Under the pieces are notes generated by a model. It ran no database searches. It was not told the DNA's origin and saw nothing but the letters and a program-made list of their open reading frames with translations. Below are positions 17,124-27,355 of a DNA stretch of 45,439 bases, piece by piece. A program made the translations under genes and the position numbers. Each line of letters starts with the position of its first letter. Position 1 is the stretch's first letter. The DNA comes from Flavivirga aquimarina (GTDB lineage: Bacteria > Bacteroidota > Bacteroidia > Flavobacteriales > Flavobacteriaceae): positions 1 through 45,439 of the forward strand of contig NZ_JAUOEK010000129.1 of assembly GCF_030540835.1 (NCBI RefSeq), read 5' to 3'.

Positions 17124-17909
17124 TTAACTATTAATTGTTTGAGTTTGGTCAACAGTATTGTATTTGTGCTTTCCTAATAATCCTTTATCAGAATTCAAAA
17201 ATTGTTCTGTGTACTGTTTAGCATTTTTCGCGGCATCTTCTAATTCAATATTCAAAGCGAAATTACTCGCCAGAGAAGCAGATAGTACGCAACCGCTTCC
17301 ATGTTTTTCATAAACTTTATCGGTGTTTGGAGGTATGTTTACCTTAACGATTGTATTGTGATATAATGCGTCCCAACCTTTTTTGTCGGTTCGATGCCCA
17401 CCTTTTAAGTATATATTGGTTAAAGATGATATATGTTCAATGGTATTTTCAATATTTAGTTGAGGATATAGACTTTGTATTTCATCATAGTTTGGTGTTA
17501 CAATAAAGCATTGTTTCCATATCTCGTCTAATAAATTTTGGCTTTCGGTTTCGTGAAAATCGAAACCTGTACTTGTTTTAATGATTGGGTCTAAAACAAT
17601 TTTGATATCGGGATTCAATGCATGCAATGTATTTAAAATACGATGTAATACCTCCCAGGATTCTACAATTCCAATTTTTACAGTGTTTATAATAAAGCGT
17701 TTAAAAAGTGTTTCAATTTGAGCAATAATTACATCGGCTTTTGTCCAGATGCATTGTTTAAAATCGATATCGTTTTGAACGGTGATGGCTGTACAAACAG
17801 ACAAGCCATATAGTCCATGTGCTTCAAATGTTTTGATATCTGATGTTAGCCCAGCTCCTCCAGAAGGATCATGGCCGGCAATAGTTAGTATGTATGTTCT
17901 ATTGTTCAT
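17124..17909 (-). CDS. thiD: Hydroxymethylpyrimidine (phosphate) kinase ThiD
   Basis: Ribokinase-fold kinase of 261 residues that phosphorylates HMP and HMP-P to HMP-PP. It has the N-terminal LTIAGHDPSGGAGLTSDIKT motif, the central VLDPIIKTSTG, and the C-terminal anion hole HGSGCVLSASLAS before a typical helix. The gene starts immediately after the ThiE-like gene (17910) and ends 4 bases before thiE. Confidence 0.94.
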   Translation of the reverse strand: MNNRTYILTIAGHDPSGGAGLTSDIKTFEAHGLYGLSVCTAITVQNDIDFKQCIWTKADVIIAQIETLFKRFIINTVKIGIVESWEVLHRILNTLHALNPDIKIVLDPIIKTSTGFDFHETESQNLLDEIWKQCFIVTPNYDEIQSLYPQLNIENTIEHISSLTNIYLKGGHRTDKKGWDALYHNTIVKVNIPPNTDKVYEKHGSGCVLSASLASNFALNIELEDAAKNAKQYTEQFLNSDKGLLGKHKYNTVDQTQTINS

Positions 17910-18500
17910 TTATCGCTCAAAATGATTCTTTATCTTTTTAAAAACGTCTATGGGTTTATTACTATTCCAAACACCTCCTAAAACCCCTACACCATTAAAA
18001 CCTAATGTGTCAAACTCGGTCAAATTATCTGTCGTTACACCGCCCATTCCAATAATGCGTTTGTCGATATGGTTTACATCAAAACCTCTGCCTTCGTAGC
18101 CTGTTTTTGAGATTGAAGAGAAAACAGGACTTAGTAAATGATAGTCAAATTCAAATTCACAGTTAGCCAAAACATCGGGTTCATGAAACGAACTACTAAT
18201 AGTTTTTCCATACATATTTAACCCTTTAAAATACTGTCCGGGATTATCTATGTTATCTATTCTTTTTTGTTCTTGAAAATGTATACCTTTTAGATCGTAT
18301 GTATTAATTAACTCATGAAAATAATGCACTACAATGCGATTGTGGTATTTAACATCTATTTGGTTTAAATAGTCACAATGTTCTTGATAATTTTTTTCTG
18401 GTTTTCTTAAATGATAGTATTCTAAACCAGCTTCGAAAAGCTGATTTAGAATTGCAATTTCATTGCGAATATCTTGTTCGGGAGCAATTAGTACAATCAT
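17910..18500 (-). CDS. ThiE/TenI-like protein (second thiamin phosphate synthase homologue)
   Basis: A 196-residue TIM-barrel protein of the ThiE/TenI superfamily. It keeps GLEYYHLRKP, GIHFQEQKR and the final IIGMGGVTTDNL...GFNGVGVLGGVW, but is shorter and lacks several diphosphate-binding residues of true ThiE (for example LGxxD is replaced by FQEQK). Bacteroidota thiamin operons often have such a second copy. It may be a TenI-like thiazole tautomerase or a weak synthase. It sits between thiC (3-base gap) and thiD (directly abutting). Confidence 0.78.
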   Translation of the reverse strand: MIVLIAPEQDIRNEIAILNQLFEAGLEYYHLRKPEKNYQEHCDYLNQIDVKYHNRIVVHYFHELINTYDLKGIHFQEQKRIDNIDNPGQYFKGLNMYGKTISSSFHEPDVLANCEFEFDYHLLSPVFSSISKTGYEGRGFDVNHIDKRIIGMGGVTTDNLTEFDTLGFNGVGVLGGVWNSNKPIDVFKKIKNHFER

Positions 18501-18503
18501 GGT

Positions 18504-20393
<1,890 letters not shown>

Positions 20394-20597
20394 TTAACCT
20401 CCCTGTGTTGCTTGAATAATTAAAACATGATCATTTGAGTTGAAGCTATGTGAATCCCATAGCTCTTTCGCTATAATGTTATTGTTAATAGCAAATGCGA
20501 TGCCTTCTGAGGGCGATTTGATTTTAGTAAGTAGTTTAGAAATGGTGGTGGTTTCTTCAACTTCTAATTCTGTCTCGTTTACAGATATTTTAATCAT
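20394..20597 (-). CDS. thiS: Sulfur carrier protein ThiS
   Basis: Ubiquitin-like sulfur carrier of 67 residues ending in the required Gly-Gly (IIQATQGG). Its C-terminus must be adenylated by a ThiF-type enzyme, which is not encoded in the window. It is the first gene of the thiamin operon, 135 bases downstream of the TPP aptamer. Confidence 0.92.
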   Translation of the reverse strand: MIKISVNETELEVEETTTISKLLTKIKSPSEGIAFAINNNIIAKELWDSHSFNSNDHVLIIQATQGG

Positions 20598-20732
20598 AAA
20601 TAATGCATTTTTAATGATTTACCTATAAAACTAAAATGGTCGAGACAGAATACTTTGAAATAGAAGTACAGCTATTATAAATAATGTGTACTTAAATAAG
20701 AAGTATGTAAATGCACAAATGATGCATTTTTA

Positions 20733-20809
20733 ACTTTTTCCTTCGTTGGTGCTAACCATATCAGGTTCAAAGGGACTCTCTCAGTTCCAAAAAGGAACAC
20801 CCCTAAAGT
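20733..20809 (-). ncRNA. TPP riboswitch (THI element)
   Basis: Read on the minus strand, the aptamer core is evident: GGGGTG, a short stem loop, ACTGAGAGAGTCCC, then TTTGAACCTGATATGG, TTAGCACCAACG and AAGGAAAAAG. These are the conserved parts of the thiamin pyrophosphate aptamer. It lies upstream of thiS and should repress the operon when TPP is high. The following hairpin ATGCA/TGCAT (about 20711-20727) may be part of the expression platform. Confidence 0.96.
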
Positions 20810-20817
20810 TTATTATA

Positions 20818-20825
20818 CAAACTTA
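20818..20825 (-). promoter_or_regulatory. -7 promoter element of the thiamin operon
   Basis: Minus-strand TAAGTTTG matches TAnnTTTG. It lies 8 bases before the start of the TPP aptamer, the expected place for the promoter of a riboswitch leader. No clear -33 TTG. Confidence 0.6.
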
Positions 20826-20960
20826 TTTAAAATTCTGGATTTAAGCTATGTTTTTTGAATAAACATTAATTATTTGATTGAAGTATAGGGTTTAGTACAA
20901 GTAAGACCTTGGTTAAAGATTATTAAACAAAAAAATATGATACAGATATATTTTTCGTCT

Positions 20961-21050
20961 AAAATCCTTTTGAGATAAGTTTTAATCCGTTTAATATAAG
21001 TTTTATCCATCTAAGATAAGTTTTAATCCTTTTAAGATAATTTTTATCGT
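20961..21050. repeat. About 4.5 imperfect tandem repeats of 20-21 bp
   Basis: Units of the form GATAAGTTTTAATCCNTTTAA begin at 20974, 20995, 21015 and 21036, with a partial unit before the first. The spacing is close to two DNA helical turns. The array lies in the 720-base gap between the divergent thiS and 21318 genes, beyond the riboswitch promoter. The rest of that gap is AT-rich; it also has the palindrome GATCGATATCGATC (near 21102-21115). No gene was seen. Confidence 0.7.
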
Positions 21051-21317
21051 TGATATTTGTTATTGATCTGAAAATCAAATTATTGACGTTTTATTTCTAG
21101 ATCGATATCGATCATTTTTATTGATGTTTTTGAAATCTTAATAGATTGTTATTTCATAATACATTTGATTGAAAAAATTATTATCCAAGTCTACTTTATT
21201 TTCTTTTTCTAATAGAAAGTTGTCAGTTTCTGGTAGAGCTGTTTATTTATCGTATGGAATTATTAAGTCTAATATTCCACTCAAGGTGTTCATTTTGATT
21301 GTGAAATAACGAAAGAT

Positions 21318-22262
21318 ATGAAAACAGAAAAAAATAAAAATTCAAATCCGAAAACCTTAATTCTTTTTAGTGTAATAACCATTATTTTGGGAGTAGCTTT
21401 TGTTTTTAAGACAACTAAAGAAAAGGAAAAGGTAATGGAGAATTTAAATGTATTGGCTTTTAATAATTTTGAAGATGAAAAATCAAAGAAGTTTGATTAT
21501 GAACTATTTATTAAAGAAGGTATTATAACTGATAGTATTAGTAAAGCTAAGTTTAATAAGCATAGAAAAAATGTTATGCGCAAAATAAGTAATCTTGAGT
21601 TAGAAAGAAAAAATAAGAAAGAAATAGAGCTAAAGAAATTGAATAAAAGATTAAATGAACTAAAAAAAGTTTTAAAATATTTAGATACCCTTGAGTTATC
21701 TCCTTGTAGATTTAAACTGAAAGTCCTAGATTCTAAAATTCACCCTATGGCTAATATAACCTATGACACAACTTACAATGCCATATCAATAAATTACTTT
21801 AAAAACAATACCGCTAGTTTTGTACATGAAGCGACTCATGCTTATCAATTTACAAAAGGGGATATTGCTTTTGCCCAAAAAACTAAAACTAAATATGATG
21901 ATGAAATTAATAAGGAATTACCTCTTGCAGTAGATTTATTTGATGAAGTCTCAGCGTATAGAGCTCAATATGCTTATGATCCGGTTACGGTTAAGAGCCT
22001 ATCCTCTAGTCATAAAATAAATGTATTAGAAGATATAAATGCGGTTTGGGTTAGAAATATAAGGAATAACCATCCTAATGTTAAAGAAGAAGATGTTTAC
22101 CTTTACAAAAGGCCTCATGTAGCTCTTGATACTGTTAATATTTATACAAGTGTCCATGAATTATGTGATCTATATATTGATAATAAATGGTTTTGTAGAT
22201 TGCATGGTCCTTTAGTGTTAAAGGATTATGGAATAATAAGTTATTTGGACTGTAATAAATAA
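21318..22262 (+). CDS. Membrane-anchored protein with HEATH zinc-protease-like motif, family not recognised
   Basis: Predicted 314-residue protein: short basic N-terminus, one transmembrane segment (about 13-30), a charged coiled-coil region (about 80-125), then a C-terminal domain with FVHEATHAYQF (168-178). HEATH is an HExxH motif, and FDEVSAYRAQY (208-218), about 36 residues further, could supply a third metal ligand (Glu210), as in gluzincins. A metallopeptidase or peptidase-like role outside the inner membrane is plausible, but I do not recognise the family. The gene stands alone, divergent from the thiamin operon and convergent with a Crp fragment. Its low-GC, Lys-rich composition is more extreme than its neighbours. 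Confidence 0.65.
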   Translation: MKTEKNKNSNPKTLILFSVITIILGVAFVFKTTKEKEKVMENLNVLAFNNFEDEKSKKFDYELFIKEGIITDSISKAKFNKHRKNVMRKISNLELERKNKKEIELKKLNKRLNELKKVLKYLDTLELSPCRFKLKVLDSKIHPMANITYDTTYNAISINYFKNNTASFVHEATHAYQFTKGDIAFAQKTKTKYDDEINKELPLAVDLFDEVSAYRAQYAYDPVTVKSLSSSHKINVLEDINAVWVRNIRNNHPNVKEEDVYLYKRPHVALDTVNIYTSVHELCDLYIDNKWFCRLHGPLVLKDYGIISYLDCNK

Positions 22263-22289
22263 TTTCATTATAGTATACCTCGTTTCCAA

Positions 22290-22442
22290 AAACCTCATAA
22301 GGTTTATCAAACATATTTTCCCTGATTCTATAAAAAATTCACCTTTTTTTATGTGTTTAATTTCAAAAAATGATGTGATCGTATCTAAAGCTTTATCATC
22401 TATACTTATTGTACCAGAAATGCAATGTTTAAGTAACTCCAT
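22290..22442 (-). pseudogene. Truncated Crp/Fnr-family regulator (N-terminal fragment)
   Basis: The first 43 residues (MELLKHCISG...SFFEIKHIKKGEFFIESGKI) match the start of a cyclic-nucleotide-binding domain of Bacteroidota Crp/Fnr regulators. After that the frame no longer resembles the family, and no cAMP-binding core or helix-turn-helix follows before the convergent gene at 22262. The rest of the gene (expected about 190 residues) has been lost. It lies 23 bases upstream of the small membrane protein gene beside cydB. Confidence 0.6.
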
Positions 22443-22465
22443 TATTAATTATTCAAAGATTTAGT

Positions 22466-22762
22466 TTAGTGGTTTATGTTCTTTTTTAATTTGTGGATTA
22501 ATACAACTGCGATGGCACCGCCTATAAAGGAAACAAAAAGATTTAAAATTAATAAGCCGATATGTACATTTCCTGATTGAACTATTGCTTTCGGATCAAA
22601 ACCCAATCGCCCAAAAGATTTAATTAAAAAAACACTACCAAAAACACCGGCTATGGTGTTACCTATTATACCTAATGTATATTTTTTTAAAATATATCCA
22701 GAGAGGTTAGAGCCTATAATTCCAAATACAATACTTATTAAGGGAATTAATGTAATCGTCAT
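22466..22762 (-). CDS. Small GlsB/YeaQ/YmgE-like membrane protein
   Basis: I start at MTITLIPLIS (22762), 11 bases after the cydB stop codon; a longer frame back to 22870 lies inside cydB. The 98-residue product has three hydrophobic, glycine-rich segments (IVFGIIGSNLSGY, GIIGNTIAGVFGSVFL, LLILNLFVSFIGGAIAVVLI), the pattern of the transglycosylase-associated (GlsB/YeaQ) family of small inner-membrane proteins. Function unknown, often stress-related. It is probably cotranscribed with cydAB. Confidence 0.65.
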   Translation of the reverse strand: MTITLIPLISIVFGIIGSNLSGYILKKYTLGIIGNTIAGVFGSVFLIKSFGRLGFDPKAIVQSGNVHIGLLILNLFVSFIGGAIAVVLIHKLKKNINH

Positions 22763-22773
22763 AACCTTGTGTA

Positions 22774-23847
22774 TTAATGCCCATAATCCATGTGGTCGAT
22801 TTTTCCGCCCATAAGTCTTTTCTGAATAATCATATATACAACCAGAAGAATAAAACCAATAATACCCCAATTAAGTGCAACCGATAATCCATACTCTGGT
22901 GCGGCTGTATTGTAAATAGTTAATGATTCATTAATCGAATTATTAGATGGTAATATAACTGGGAATATGGAAGCTAAGGAAGATGTAATACCTCCAATTA
23001 TTATTAGTGTGGAACATATAAAACCATAAACCTCTTTTTTAAACTTTTTAATAAAAAACAATCCAGTTAAACCTGAAAGATAAATTATAGGAAATACTAT
23101 CAAGTAAGGTTTCTGAGTAAAATTACCCAAAGAATTGGGGTTGATAGTCTGCCACACGATTATAGAGAATATGGTTAAAAGGCCTAGAGCTATATTTAAT
23201 CTGAAAATGACTGTTTTAAGTTGATTATTTATAGAGGAATTCGTTTTTAGAATCACCCAATTGGCACCGTGAATAGCTAAAGTTACCATGGTAATGATGC
23301 CGATAATAATTGTAAACCAGTCAATGACTCCAGGTGACTCACTCAATGGGCTAAAATTGGAACTCCATAAGGGCAGGAAAAAGTAATGTCCTTCGTAAAT
23401 TGACACACCATTTTCGACACCACCTAAATTAACGCCTCTAACAATATTACCCAGGGCTATGCCAAAAAATAACGCTAATAATAAGCTTGAAACACCAAAA
23501 GCCTTATCCCAGATATCTTTCCACATTTGATAATTAAATTGCCCTCTAAACTCTAAGCCAATCGCTCTGAATATAATAAGCCATAACACGATGATTAATG
23601 GTAGATAAAAACCACTAAAAACCGATGAGTAAAACGTTGGAAAAGCCATAAAGAGCATACCCCCAGCAGCTACTAGCCATACTTCGTTAGAATCCCAGAA
23701 TAACCCGGCAGATTTAGTAATTACTTCTTTGTCTTTTTCGGTTTTAGCAAAAAATAAATGAATAATGCCCGCTCCGAAATCATAACCATCCAGTACAAAG
23801 AATATGACTAAAATTATTGCAATAATAATAAACCAAAATATTTCCAT
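22774..23847 (-). CDS. cydB: Cytochrome bd oxidase subunit II
   Basis: Membrane subunit of 357 residues with 8-9 transmembrane helices. The N-terminal FVLDGYDFGAGIIHLFF and AGLFWDSNEVWLVAAGGMLFMAFP are hallmarks of CydB. With CydA it forms the high-affinity quinol oxidase used at low oxygen. The start is 3 bases after the cydA stop codon. A small CydX-like subunit is not evident; the GlsB-like gene that follows does not resemble CydX. Confidence 0.95.
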   Translation of the reverse strand: MEIFWFIIIAIILVIFFVLDGYDFGAGIIHLFFAKTEKDKEVITKSAGLFWDSNEVWLVAAGGMLFMAFPTFYSSVFSGFYLPLIIVLWLIIFRAIGLEFRGQFNYQMWKDIWDKAFGVSSLLLALFFGIALGNIVRGVNLGGVENGVSIYEGHYFFLPLWSSNFSPLSESPGVIDWFTIIIGIITMVTLAIHGANWVILKTNSSINNQLKTVIFRLNIALGLLTIFSIIVWQTINPNSLGNFTQKPYLIVFPIIYLSGLTGLFFIKKFKKEVYGFICSTLIIIGGITSSLASIFPVILPSNNSINESLTIYNTAAPEYGLSVALNWGIIGFILLVVYMIIQKRLMGGKIDHMDYGH

Positions 23848-23850
23848 AGT

Positions 23851-25182
23851 TTAATGTGTTTGGGGGTTAGGGCCTTGATGAATCGTTTTACCAACCAATA
23901 TTAAAAACAATAAGCCAAGCAATAGGTAAATAGCAACAAAGCCAAGTAATGTGAACAATGTATTTCCTGAGGAAACCGTAGGGGAGATGCCTTCTGTAGT
24001 TCTTAATAAACCGTAGACTAAATAGGGTTGTCTTCCAAGTTCGGCAACATACCACCCTGTAATATTAGCGATATAAGGAAATGGTACTAAAAACATGATA
24101 ACCCAAAGTAAAGGTTGCATATTAAAAAGTTTTCTTCGCCATAAAAAGAACCCGGCTAGCATCATCACTCCAATAAAAATAGTACCCAAGCCCACCATGA
24201 TATGATATGAATAATAAAGTGCTGGGATATTATCGGGGAGGTCTTCTTTTTCAAATTTATCCATCCCAGGAATTTGTTTATCCCATTTTTGATAGGTTAA
24301 AAAACTTAATACGTTTGGTACTGCAATTTTGTTATCCAATTTTTTCTCCACCATATTGGGTTGACCGATTAAAACAATTTCGGCTCCGGCTTCTTCGGTT
24401 TCAAAAATACCTTCCATGGCAGCAAAGGATGCTGGTTGATATTTTGCTACATTTTTGGCGTTCCAATCGCCCGTTGGAAAGGCGAGGAGTATACTCGATA
24501 CTAATCCGAAAACAACACCCACTTTTAATAACAGTTTCCCGTATTCTAAATTTTTATTTCTTAAGATATAAAAAGCACCTATACTTGCTACAACAAATGA
24601 TGATGTTACTACCGAAGCAAATTGATTATGCAGAAAGGCAGGTAACAGCCAGGGATTGCTAAAAAGGGCAGAAAAGTTTTCTAAAACAAATTTTCCATTA
24701 TCCAATATCTCATAGCCTACGGGATGTTGCATCCAGGCATTGGTAGCTAGAATAAACCAACCACTTCCCCAAGAGCCCAGAAAGACAAGAAACCCGGTTA
24801 GGAAGTGTAGTTTTTGCCCCATGAGCTTTTCACCAAAAATAAAGAGTGCTAGAAAAGAAGATTCCAGAAAGAAGGAAAACATACCTTCCATAGCTAAAGT
24901 TTGCCCTATAATACTTCCTGTGAGTTCCGAAAACTTGGCCCAATTGGTTCCAAACTGAAACTCCATAGGTATTCCGGTAATGACTCCCATAGTAAAATTG
25001 ATAGCAAAAATCTTCATTAAGAATTTGGCAATGTTATTATATTTTTCAACTTTATTAATTAAATATCTCCCTTTAAAATAGACTATTATCAATGACAAGC
25101 CCATAGTTAATTGCGGAAATATATAGTGGAACGTGATAGTAAATGCAAACTGCAATCTATCGTAAAAAATCATATCTTCCAT
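23851..25182 (-). CDS. cydA: Cytochrome bd oxidase subunit I
   Basis: Haem-bearing subunit of 443 residues. Haem ligands and proton-path residues are visible: His19 (TFHYIFPQLTMG), Glu100 and Glu107 (MEGMFSFFLESSF), His185 (FLHNQFASV), and GRQPYLVYGLLRTTEG near the C-terminus. The length shows the short Q-loop form of the enzyme. It is the first gene of the cyd operon. The 458-base gap upstream (25183-25640) contains repeats but no clear TAnnTTTG promoter close to the start. Confidence 0.95.
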   Translation of the reverse strand: MEDMIFYDRLQFAFTITFHYIFPQLTMGLSLIIVYFKGRYLINKVEKYNNIAKFLMKIFAINFTMGVITGIPMEFQFGTNWAKFSELTGSIIGQTLAMEGMFSFFLESSFLALFIFGEKLMGQKLHFLTGFLVFLGSWGSGWFILATNAWMQHPVGYEILDNGKFVLENFSALFSNPWLLPAFLHNQFASVVTSSFVVASIGAFYILRNKNLEYGKLLLKVGVVFGLVSSILLAFPTGDWNAKNVAKYQPASFAAMEGIFETEEAGAEIVLIGQPNMVEKKLDNKIAVPNVLSFLTYQKWDKQIPGMDKFEKEDLPDNIPALYYSYHIMVGLGTIFIGVMMLAGFFLWRRKLFNMQPLLWVIMFLVPFPYIANITGWYVAELGRQPYLVYGLLRTTEGISPTVSSGNTLFTLLGFVAIYLLLGLLFLILVGKTIHQGPNPQTH

Positions 25183-25532
25183 CTATATGCTTTTTTTAAA
25201 TGAACGGATTTGATTGTGAGAAGTAGTACTGTATAAAGGTTCTATTTTAGAATATAAGAGAGACATAATTCTTTAAAATTTATGATAATTTTTCACCCTA
25301 TAAAGATAGCTAATTTCAAAGATTTATAGTGCTTGAAAAGTGAAAGTATTTGAAGTAGGATATTTTTTAAACGAGTTTAAACTTATTTAATACTGATTGT
25401 TGTTAACTTATTGAAAAACAGAATCTTAACACAGGTTAGGTTTACTGATAATATATTTAATTGAAAATGAGAATACTAAGTTTGTATGTCAAATTGAACC
25501 TTTCGTCTACCTGCTCGTCTGGCAGGCGGGTG

Positions 25533-25614
25533 CTTAATGATATTGGGTGAGTGCTTAAGACAAACCAAAGTCGAAACCCATTAAAACTTGTAAACTTTAA
25601 TAGGCTTCGACTTT
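25533..25614. repeat. Dispersed repeat with 19-bp hairpin downstream of the AMP-ligase gene
   Basis: 25533-25578 resembles 7311-7363. It runs into a hairpin whose arms 25567-25585 and 25596-25614 pair at 17 of 19 positions around a 10-base loop. A second small hairpin, CCTGC/GCAGG, is at 25512-25528. It lies 27 bases after the stop codon of the minus-strand AMP-ligase gene and may help end transcription, though no T-run follows. The rest of 25183-25500 shows nothing I can name. Confidence 0.55.
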
Positions 25615-25640
25615 AGTTAATACTGAGGGACTTAGCATCA

Positions 25641-27017
25641 TTAGATGATTGTGAGTTCTCTAGTTTTTTGATAATCGATTTTTCCATTAGCTGTTAAAGG
25701 AATTTTGTCTATACATTTTATCATTATGGAACTAGAATGAAGATTAAGCTTTTCTCTTAAAATTTTTTTAATAGAATCGTCTGTTAATTTTTTGTTGAGA
25801 TGGACAATAGATAAATATTTGTCTTCAATTCCTGTACAAATAAAGGTTTCTCCTACTAAATTATTTTTTAAAATTAATTCAACTTCATCTAAATTAATTC
25901 TAGTACCAAATAATTTGATAATACGCTTAATTCTTCCCACTATGTAATAATATCCGTCCTCATCCTTTTTAGCAATATCACCAGTAAATAGCTTATTCGA
26001 TGTATTAAATGAAGCCAAATCATCTAATCCTTGTGCATATCCTCCAAAAACGTTTTCTCCATAATATATCAATTCATTAGTATCTTCTTTAAGTTCAAAA
26101 CGACCACCTTTAATAGGTTTGCCAATGGAGTATTTTCTATTTAAGAGATCATTAGGGTGTAAAAAAGCGATGCGACCAGCAGCTTCGGTTTGTCCGTACT
26201 GAGTATAAAAAGGGATCTTATGTTTTTTTGAATACGCTATTATTACTGAGATCAATTTTTTACTAAGTTTTCCTCCAGCTTGTGTCATGTATTGTAAAAA
26301 TTCATGTTCTTTTTTAAAGAAACCAATTCTGTTTAGCATTTCGTACGCATATGGTACGCCACTAAGAGTAGAAAATTTATATGTTTTAAAATCTTCCCAA
26401 AAGTCTTTTTGTAAAATATCTTTATTTGTACAAACAATGGTATTGGCTTTTATACAATTTGTTGTAAAAATAGATAGACCGTAAACATATGTAATGGGAA
26501 TATTAAGAGGGACAACATCATCACTTTTTATAGGCATATAGTCTAAAATAGACATGGCATTTTTAACCAAATTATTGTCAGATAGTTTAACAAATTTTGG
26601 GTTCCCAGTCGTACCAGATGTACTTAACAATAGTTTGATATCTTTATTAATAGGGTTTTCCTGTTTTGTCTTCCTTTTAAATAAGGTAATTGATTCTGAA
26701 ACGGAACATTTTTTATATCCTTTAATCTCTGTCCTAGAAGCGTCATAAATATAATAAGGTTGATAAATATCTTCCAGGCTTTGTTTGAATTGAATATTTA
26801 ATTGGGCATTTAAAAGAGAAATCGTAAAATTACTTTCTAAAAAATTCAAAAACACTTCTATTGAATCAATCTGATTATCACTATAGACAAACCCCAAACC
26901 CTGAGAATTTTCTATTGCTATTGATTTATGAAATTCAGTAACCATTGAAGATTTTCCAGATACTGTATCTATGAATCTTAGATTTTTGTTTTGTTGTATT
27001 AAATCATACAGTCTCAT
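25641..27017 (-). CDS. AMP-dependent acyl/aryl ligase
   Basis: ANL-superfamily adenylating enzyme of 458 residues, somewhat short for the family (the N-terminal part is reduced). Core motifs are complete: P-loop STSGTTGNPK (132-141), YGQTE (274-278), FTGDIAKKDEDGYYYIVGR, and the C-terminal catalytic Lys446 in PLTANGKIDY. It should activate a carboxylic acid as the adenylate and load it on a carrier protein; the neighbouring ACP gene 77 bases upstream is the obvious partner. The arrangement recalls AsbC-AsbD in petrobactin assembly, where an aryl group is added to an NIS siderophore. The acid used here cannot be read from sequence. Confidence 0.85.
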   Translation of the reverse strand: MRLYDLIQQNKNLRFIDTVSGKSSMVTEFHKSIAIENSQGLGFVYSDNQIDSIEVFLNFLESNFTISLLNAQLNIQFKQSLEDIYQPYYIYDASRTEIKGYKKCSVSESITLFKRKTKQENPINKDIKLLLSTSGTTGNPKFVKLSDNNLVKNAMSILDYMPIKSDDVVPLNIPITYVYGLSIFTTNCIKANTIVCTNKDILQKDFWEDFKTYKFSTLSGVPYAYEMLNRIGFFKKEHEFLQYMTQAGGKLSKKLISVIIAYSKKHKIPFYTQYGQTEAAGRIAFLHPNDLLNRKYSIGKPIKGGRFELKEDTNELIYYGENVFGGYAQGLDDLASFNTSNKLFTGDIAKKDEDGYYYIVGRIKRIIKLFGTRINLDEVELILKNNLVGETFICTGIEDKYLSIVHLNKKLTDDSIKKILREKLNLHSSSIMIKCIDKIPLTANGKIDYQKTRELTII

Positions 27018-27065
27018 TATTCTTAATTTTTTTAAACCTGATTAATTTTAGCCTATATCTACAAG

Positions 27066-27121
27066 CTTATATCATTTCAATGTTCTTTTTTTTCTTATAT
27101 CATTTCAATGTTCTTTTTTTT
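27066..27121. repeat. 28-bp tandem duplication of the 3' end of the ACP gene
   Basis: 27066-27093 and 27094-27121 are near-identical (CTTATATCATTTCAATGTTC plus a T-run). The right copy holds the last codons and stop of the ACP gene; the left copy is an untranslated duplicate of them. The run of T next to it is a likely slippage point. Confidence 0.8.
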
Positions 27122-27337
27122 CAAAACGTCTTTCAATTTTGCGACCGTACTCATTTCTAAAATATCTTCTGTTTCTATTTCTATGTTATATGCTGTTTCT
27201 AGTGCTTCTACAAGTATTAAATGACTCATAGAGTCCCATTCTACTATGCTTTGATATTCTAGTTGATCCGTTATAATTTCAGTAGAAATATCCAAGGCTT
27301 TTGCTATTACTTTATATAATTGTTCGGTTGTATTCAT
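27095..27337 (-). CDS. Acyl carrier protein (phosphopantetheine carrier)
   Basis: An 80-residue carrier protein with the phosphopantetheine attachment site Ser36 in WDSMSHL, inside the expected four-helix pattern; acidic overall with a basic C-terminal tail (KKKNIEMI). It is not the housekeeping fatty-acid ACP (usual DSLDTV motif). It is encoded between the MATE exporter and the AMP-ligase, so it probably carries the acid activated by the ligase to a siderophore intermediate. No condensing enzyme of the KS or NRPS type is nearby; one of the NIS synthetases or the GNAT domain could be the acceptor step. Confidence 0.87.
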   Translation of the reverse strand: MNTTEQLYKVIAKALDISTEIITDQLEYQSIVEWDSMSHLILVEALETAYNIEIETEDILEMSTVAKLKDVLKKKNIEMI

Positions 27338-27355
27338 TTTTTTAAAATTTAGAAT

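Noticed and set aside
22763-22870. N-terminal extension of the small GlsB-like protein
   Set aside because: Overlaps the cydB coding end; the ATG at 22762 yields a protein of normal family size.
24207-24662. 151-codon plus-strand frame inside cydA
   Set aside because: Antisense to conserved haem-ligand regions; codon pattern fits a shadow of cydA.
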